From positions 62,001 through 126,000 of the forward strand of contig CAVTIX010000013.1 in assembly GCA_963734725.1 (NCBI GenBank): a stretch of DNA of 64,000 nucleotides, given 5' to 3'. A program made the translations under genes and the position numbers. Positions 62,186-64,000 of this stretch are shown in pieces; the stretch's first letter is position 1, and each line of letters starts with the position of its first letter. The stretch comes from DASXKD01 sp963734725 (GTDB lineage Bacteria > Actinomycetota > Actinomycetes > Streptosporangiales > Streptosporangiaceae). The notes under the pieces are model-generated. The model was not told where the DNA came from, did no database searches, and saw only the letters and a program-made list of their open reading frames with translations.

Positions 62186-64000
62186 GTGCCGCACGGTCTC
62201 CCCCATCGTGCCCGGACCGGTGTAGCCGCGGGCCTCACCCTGGCATTTTTGGTGCTGGCCGCCGCACCGGCGCGGGCCGATCAGACCCGCCACAGTGAAT
62301 GGTGGCTGCGCGCCCTTCATGTCACGACCACCTGGGACACCACGCGCGGATCCGGCGTCACCGTCGCGGTGCTCGATACCGGGGTCAACCCGGCTCAACC
62401 CGACCTGAACCGCTCGGTCACCACCGGCCCGGATTACACGAACTCGGGGCGCACCATAGGCGGGCCGTTCTGGGGAATTGACGGCACCGAAATAGCCAGC
62501 CTTATCGCCGGTCACGGGCACGGCGCCAAGCAGGCCAACGGGATCATCGGAATCGCGCCATCGGCCAAGATCCTCTCCGTTCGGGTGACGCTGGAAAGCA
62601 ACGACCCGCAACTCGCCAACCAGACCATTGCTGGTGCCTTGCCGAGCGCCATTGCGCGCGGAATCACGTGGGCGGTCCGGCATGACGCAACCGTCATCGA
62701 TCTGCCGCTCGACCCGGTGACCAGCGCGGGGGCGCTGGGCGCCGGTGGCAGTGCCGCCGAGAAGGCGGCCGTCGCGTACGCGCTGTCTAAGCACGTGGTG
62801 CTCGTCGCGCCGGCCGGCGACGAGGGCGCGGGCACCAACGCGGTGAACTACCCCGCCGCCTACCACGGTGTCATCGCTGTGGGCGCGTTCGACCAGCGCT
62901 TCGTCAAGGCGCCGTTTAGCATCCGCCGTCCGTACGTCACGGTGACCGCGGCCGGGGCCGGCGTGACCGTGGCCAACCCGCCCAGCCTCTCGGCCACCGC
63001 CACGGCCAGGGCCTACACCCAGCTCAACAGCACCAGCGCGGCGAGCGCGATGGTCGCGGGCATCGTGGCGCTCATCCGCGCCCAGTTCCCCGGCCTGACC
63101 CCGGCCCAGGTCACGCGGGCGCTCGCCACCGGCACCGTGTTCCGGCACGGCGGGCGGCGCGATGGCTCCGGTTTCGGCAGCGTCGATGCGGCCAAGGCGC
63201 TCATCAAGGCGGCAGGCATCGCGGAGGCCGCGCCCAGCACGGCGGCCTCCGGCGCGGCCCAGTCGCCGCCCTCGCGCCCGGCGACGCACAGCAGTCCGAT
63301 CCACCGGAACATCAGCAGCAAGCTGGTCATGGATGCGGCCATCGCGGGCGTGGTCTTCCTGCTCCTGCTGGGGTTGATCTTCGCGGTCCGGGCGTGGCGG
63401 CGGCGGCATGCCCGGTCGGCCCGGCTCGCCGAGGTGCGCGCGGCGACCCAGGTCCCGGCGCGCAAGCCGGGAACGGCTAAGAAAGGCCCAGCTAAGAAAG
63501 GTCCAGTGAAGAAGGGCCCAGCTAAGAAAGGCCCGGCTAAGAAGGGCAAAGCCAAGAAGGGCACGGTGAAGAAGGGCGCCCCGATCGCGCCGCGGGCCCC
63601 AGCAGTCGTCGGCGGCCAGGCGCCCGATGCCGAGGCCGCGCCCGAGCTCCAGCCGACCGGGTTCATCCCGGCGCCGCTCAGCCCGGCCATCCCGAGATCC
63701 GCCTCGCCTGCCTTCGGTGGATCCGCCTCGCCTGCCTTCGGTGGATCCGCCTCGCCTGCCTTCGGCGGATCCGCCTCGACCGGCTTCACCGGATCCTCGG
63801 GCTTTGGCGGCTCGTCCTCGCCAGGCTTCACCGGATCGTCCGGCTTCACCGGCTCGGCAATGTCCGGGTCCGCCGGATCGGCGTCCTCGGGCTTCGCTGG
63901 CTCGGCATCCTCGGGCTTTGCCGGATCGGCAATGTCCGGGTTTGCCGGGTCAGCATCCTCGGGCTTCACCGGCTCGGCGTCGTCCGGGTTCGCCGCCCCG
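62186..64000 (+). CDS. Subtilase-like (S8) membrane protein with degenerate active site and long Lys/FG-rich tail (3' end cut by window edge)
   Basis: GTG 62186 has GGAGGAGGA 5 nt upstream; open for 605 codons to the window end. Signal peptide (1-31, LTLAFLVLAAAPARA). S8 fold: VAVLDTGVNPAQPDL (Asp64 kept); FWGIDGTEIASLIAGHGHG, where the catalytic His of HGT is replaced by Asp99; VLVAPAGDEGAG, with Asp212 in place of the oxyanion Asn; LNSTSAASAMVAGIVAL keeps Ser284. A helix at about 380-403 follows, then a cytoplasmic Lys-rich repeat (KKGPAKKGPVKK) and Ser/Gly/Phe repeats (SASPAFGG, SGFTGSA). Related actinobacterial mycosin-like proteins carry HGT here, so this copy is probably a pseudoprotease. 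Confidence 0.85.
   Translation, partial: MPHGLPHRARTGVAAGLTLAFLVLAAAPARADQTRHSEWWLRALHVTTTWDTTRGSGVTVAVLDTGVNPAQPDLNRSVTTGPDYTNSGRTIGGPFWGIDGTEIASLIAGHGHGAKQANGIIGIAPSAKILSVRVTLESNDPQLANQTIAGALPSAIARGITWAVRHDATVIDLPLDPVTSAGALGAGGSAAEKAAVAYALSKHVVLVAPAGDEGAGTNAVNYPAAYHGVIAVGAFDQRFVKAPFSIRRPYVTVTAAGAGVTVANPPSLSATATARAYTQLNSTSAASAMVAGIVALIRAQFPGLTPAQVTRALATGTVFRHGGRRDGSGFGSVDAAKALIKAAGIAEAAPSTAASGAAQSPPSRPATHSSPIHRNISSKLVMDAAIAGVVFLLLLGLIFAVRAWRRRHARSARLAEVRAATQVPARKPGTAKKGPAKKGPVKKGPAKKGPAKKGKAKKGTVKKGAPIAPRAPAVVGGQAPDAEAAPELQPTGFIPAPLSPAIPRSASPAFGGSASPAFGGSASPAFGGSASTGFTGSSGFGGSSSPGFTGSSGFTGSAMSGSAGSASSGFAGSASSGFAGSAMSGFAGSASSGFTGSASSGFAAP

Noticed and set aside
62183..63969. Two long minus-strand frames opposite the subtilase
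   Set aside because: The plus strand has signal peptide, S8 motifs and TM helix; the minus products are Asp/Pro/Glu-Lys repeats that merely mirror its tail.

Overview
The window is very GC-rich, with strong G/C bias at third codon positions and many GTG starts. Its family content (DUF3073, DUF3027, DUF2530, DUF3263, IdeR, SigE-type ECF sigma factor, F420-type LLM oxidoreductase, HspR-like regulator, CIRCE-controlled groEL without groES) places it on the chromosome of a filamentous-type actinomycete. The gene order vdh-DUF3073-purM-purF-SCP-purL-purQ-purS resembles Streptomyces and its relatives, but the abundant in-frame GC-rich minisatellites and a missing bldC argue against Streptomyces itself. 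I would not name a genus. There is no phage, no intact insertion sequence and no CRISPR array; this is mostly core chromosome with small remnants.

Layout. 1-10.5 kb: partial conserved gene, Leu/Val dehydrogenase, DUF3073, then a purine block on the minus strand (purS, an ATP-binding SpoIIAB-like protein, purQ, purL, a sterol-carrier-like protein, purF, purM). 10.7-19 kb: 2-oxoacid dehydrogenase E1alpha/E1beta/E2 and two acyl-CoA dehydrogenases (a fadE5 orthologue with a one-base frameshift, and a two-domain fusion); with the amino-acid dehydrogenase these suggest branched-chain amino-acid and fatty-acid catabolism. 20-23.6 kb: sulfite-reduction operon (Cys-rich leader peptide, sulfite/nitrite reductase, zinc ribbon, sirohydrochlorin chelatase). 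23.7-26.9 kb: membrane protein, histidine kinase and LuxR-type response regulator, the last two interrupted by Gly/Ala repeats. 27-34.6 kb: transporters, PHP phosphatase behind a MITE-like element, DUF899, NUDIX, and a 1.2 kb segment between a tRNA-Gly and a degenerate copy of its 3' part. 34.7-46.5 kb: hsp20/hspR, thiolase, PAS-GAF-SpoIIE phosphatase (frameshifted), ideR, pdxH, citA, serC, RNA cyclic phosphodiesterase, MFS/MarR. 46.7-56 kb: DUF2530, DUF3027, MFS, cold-shock proteins, SigE-type sigma, HAAS-like membrane protein, groEL, RHH/PIN pair. 56-64 kb: MoaD-like protein, thrC under a SAM riboswitch, trehalose otsA (frameshifted)/otsB, DUF3263, SAM hydrolase, and a truncated subtilase-like membrane protein that looks catalytically dead.

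Cross-cutting observations: (i) tandem GC-rich repeats occur between genes (periods 21, 33, 45, 51, 111 bp) and, in frame, inside conserved proteins; (ii) two dispersed intergenic repeat families; (iii) four genes with single-base frameshifts, either real decay or indels of a draft assembly; (iv) many leaderless-looking starts, with a -10-like hexamer 6-8 nt before the start codon. All functional calls rest on reading the translations; no database search was run.
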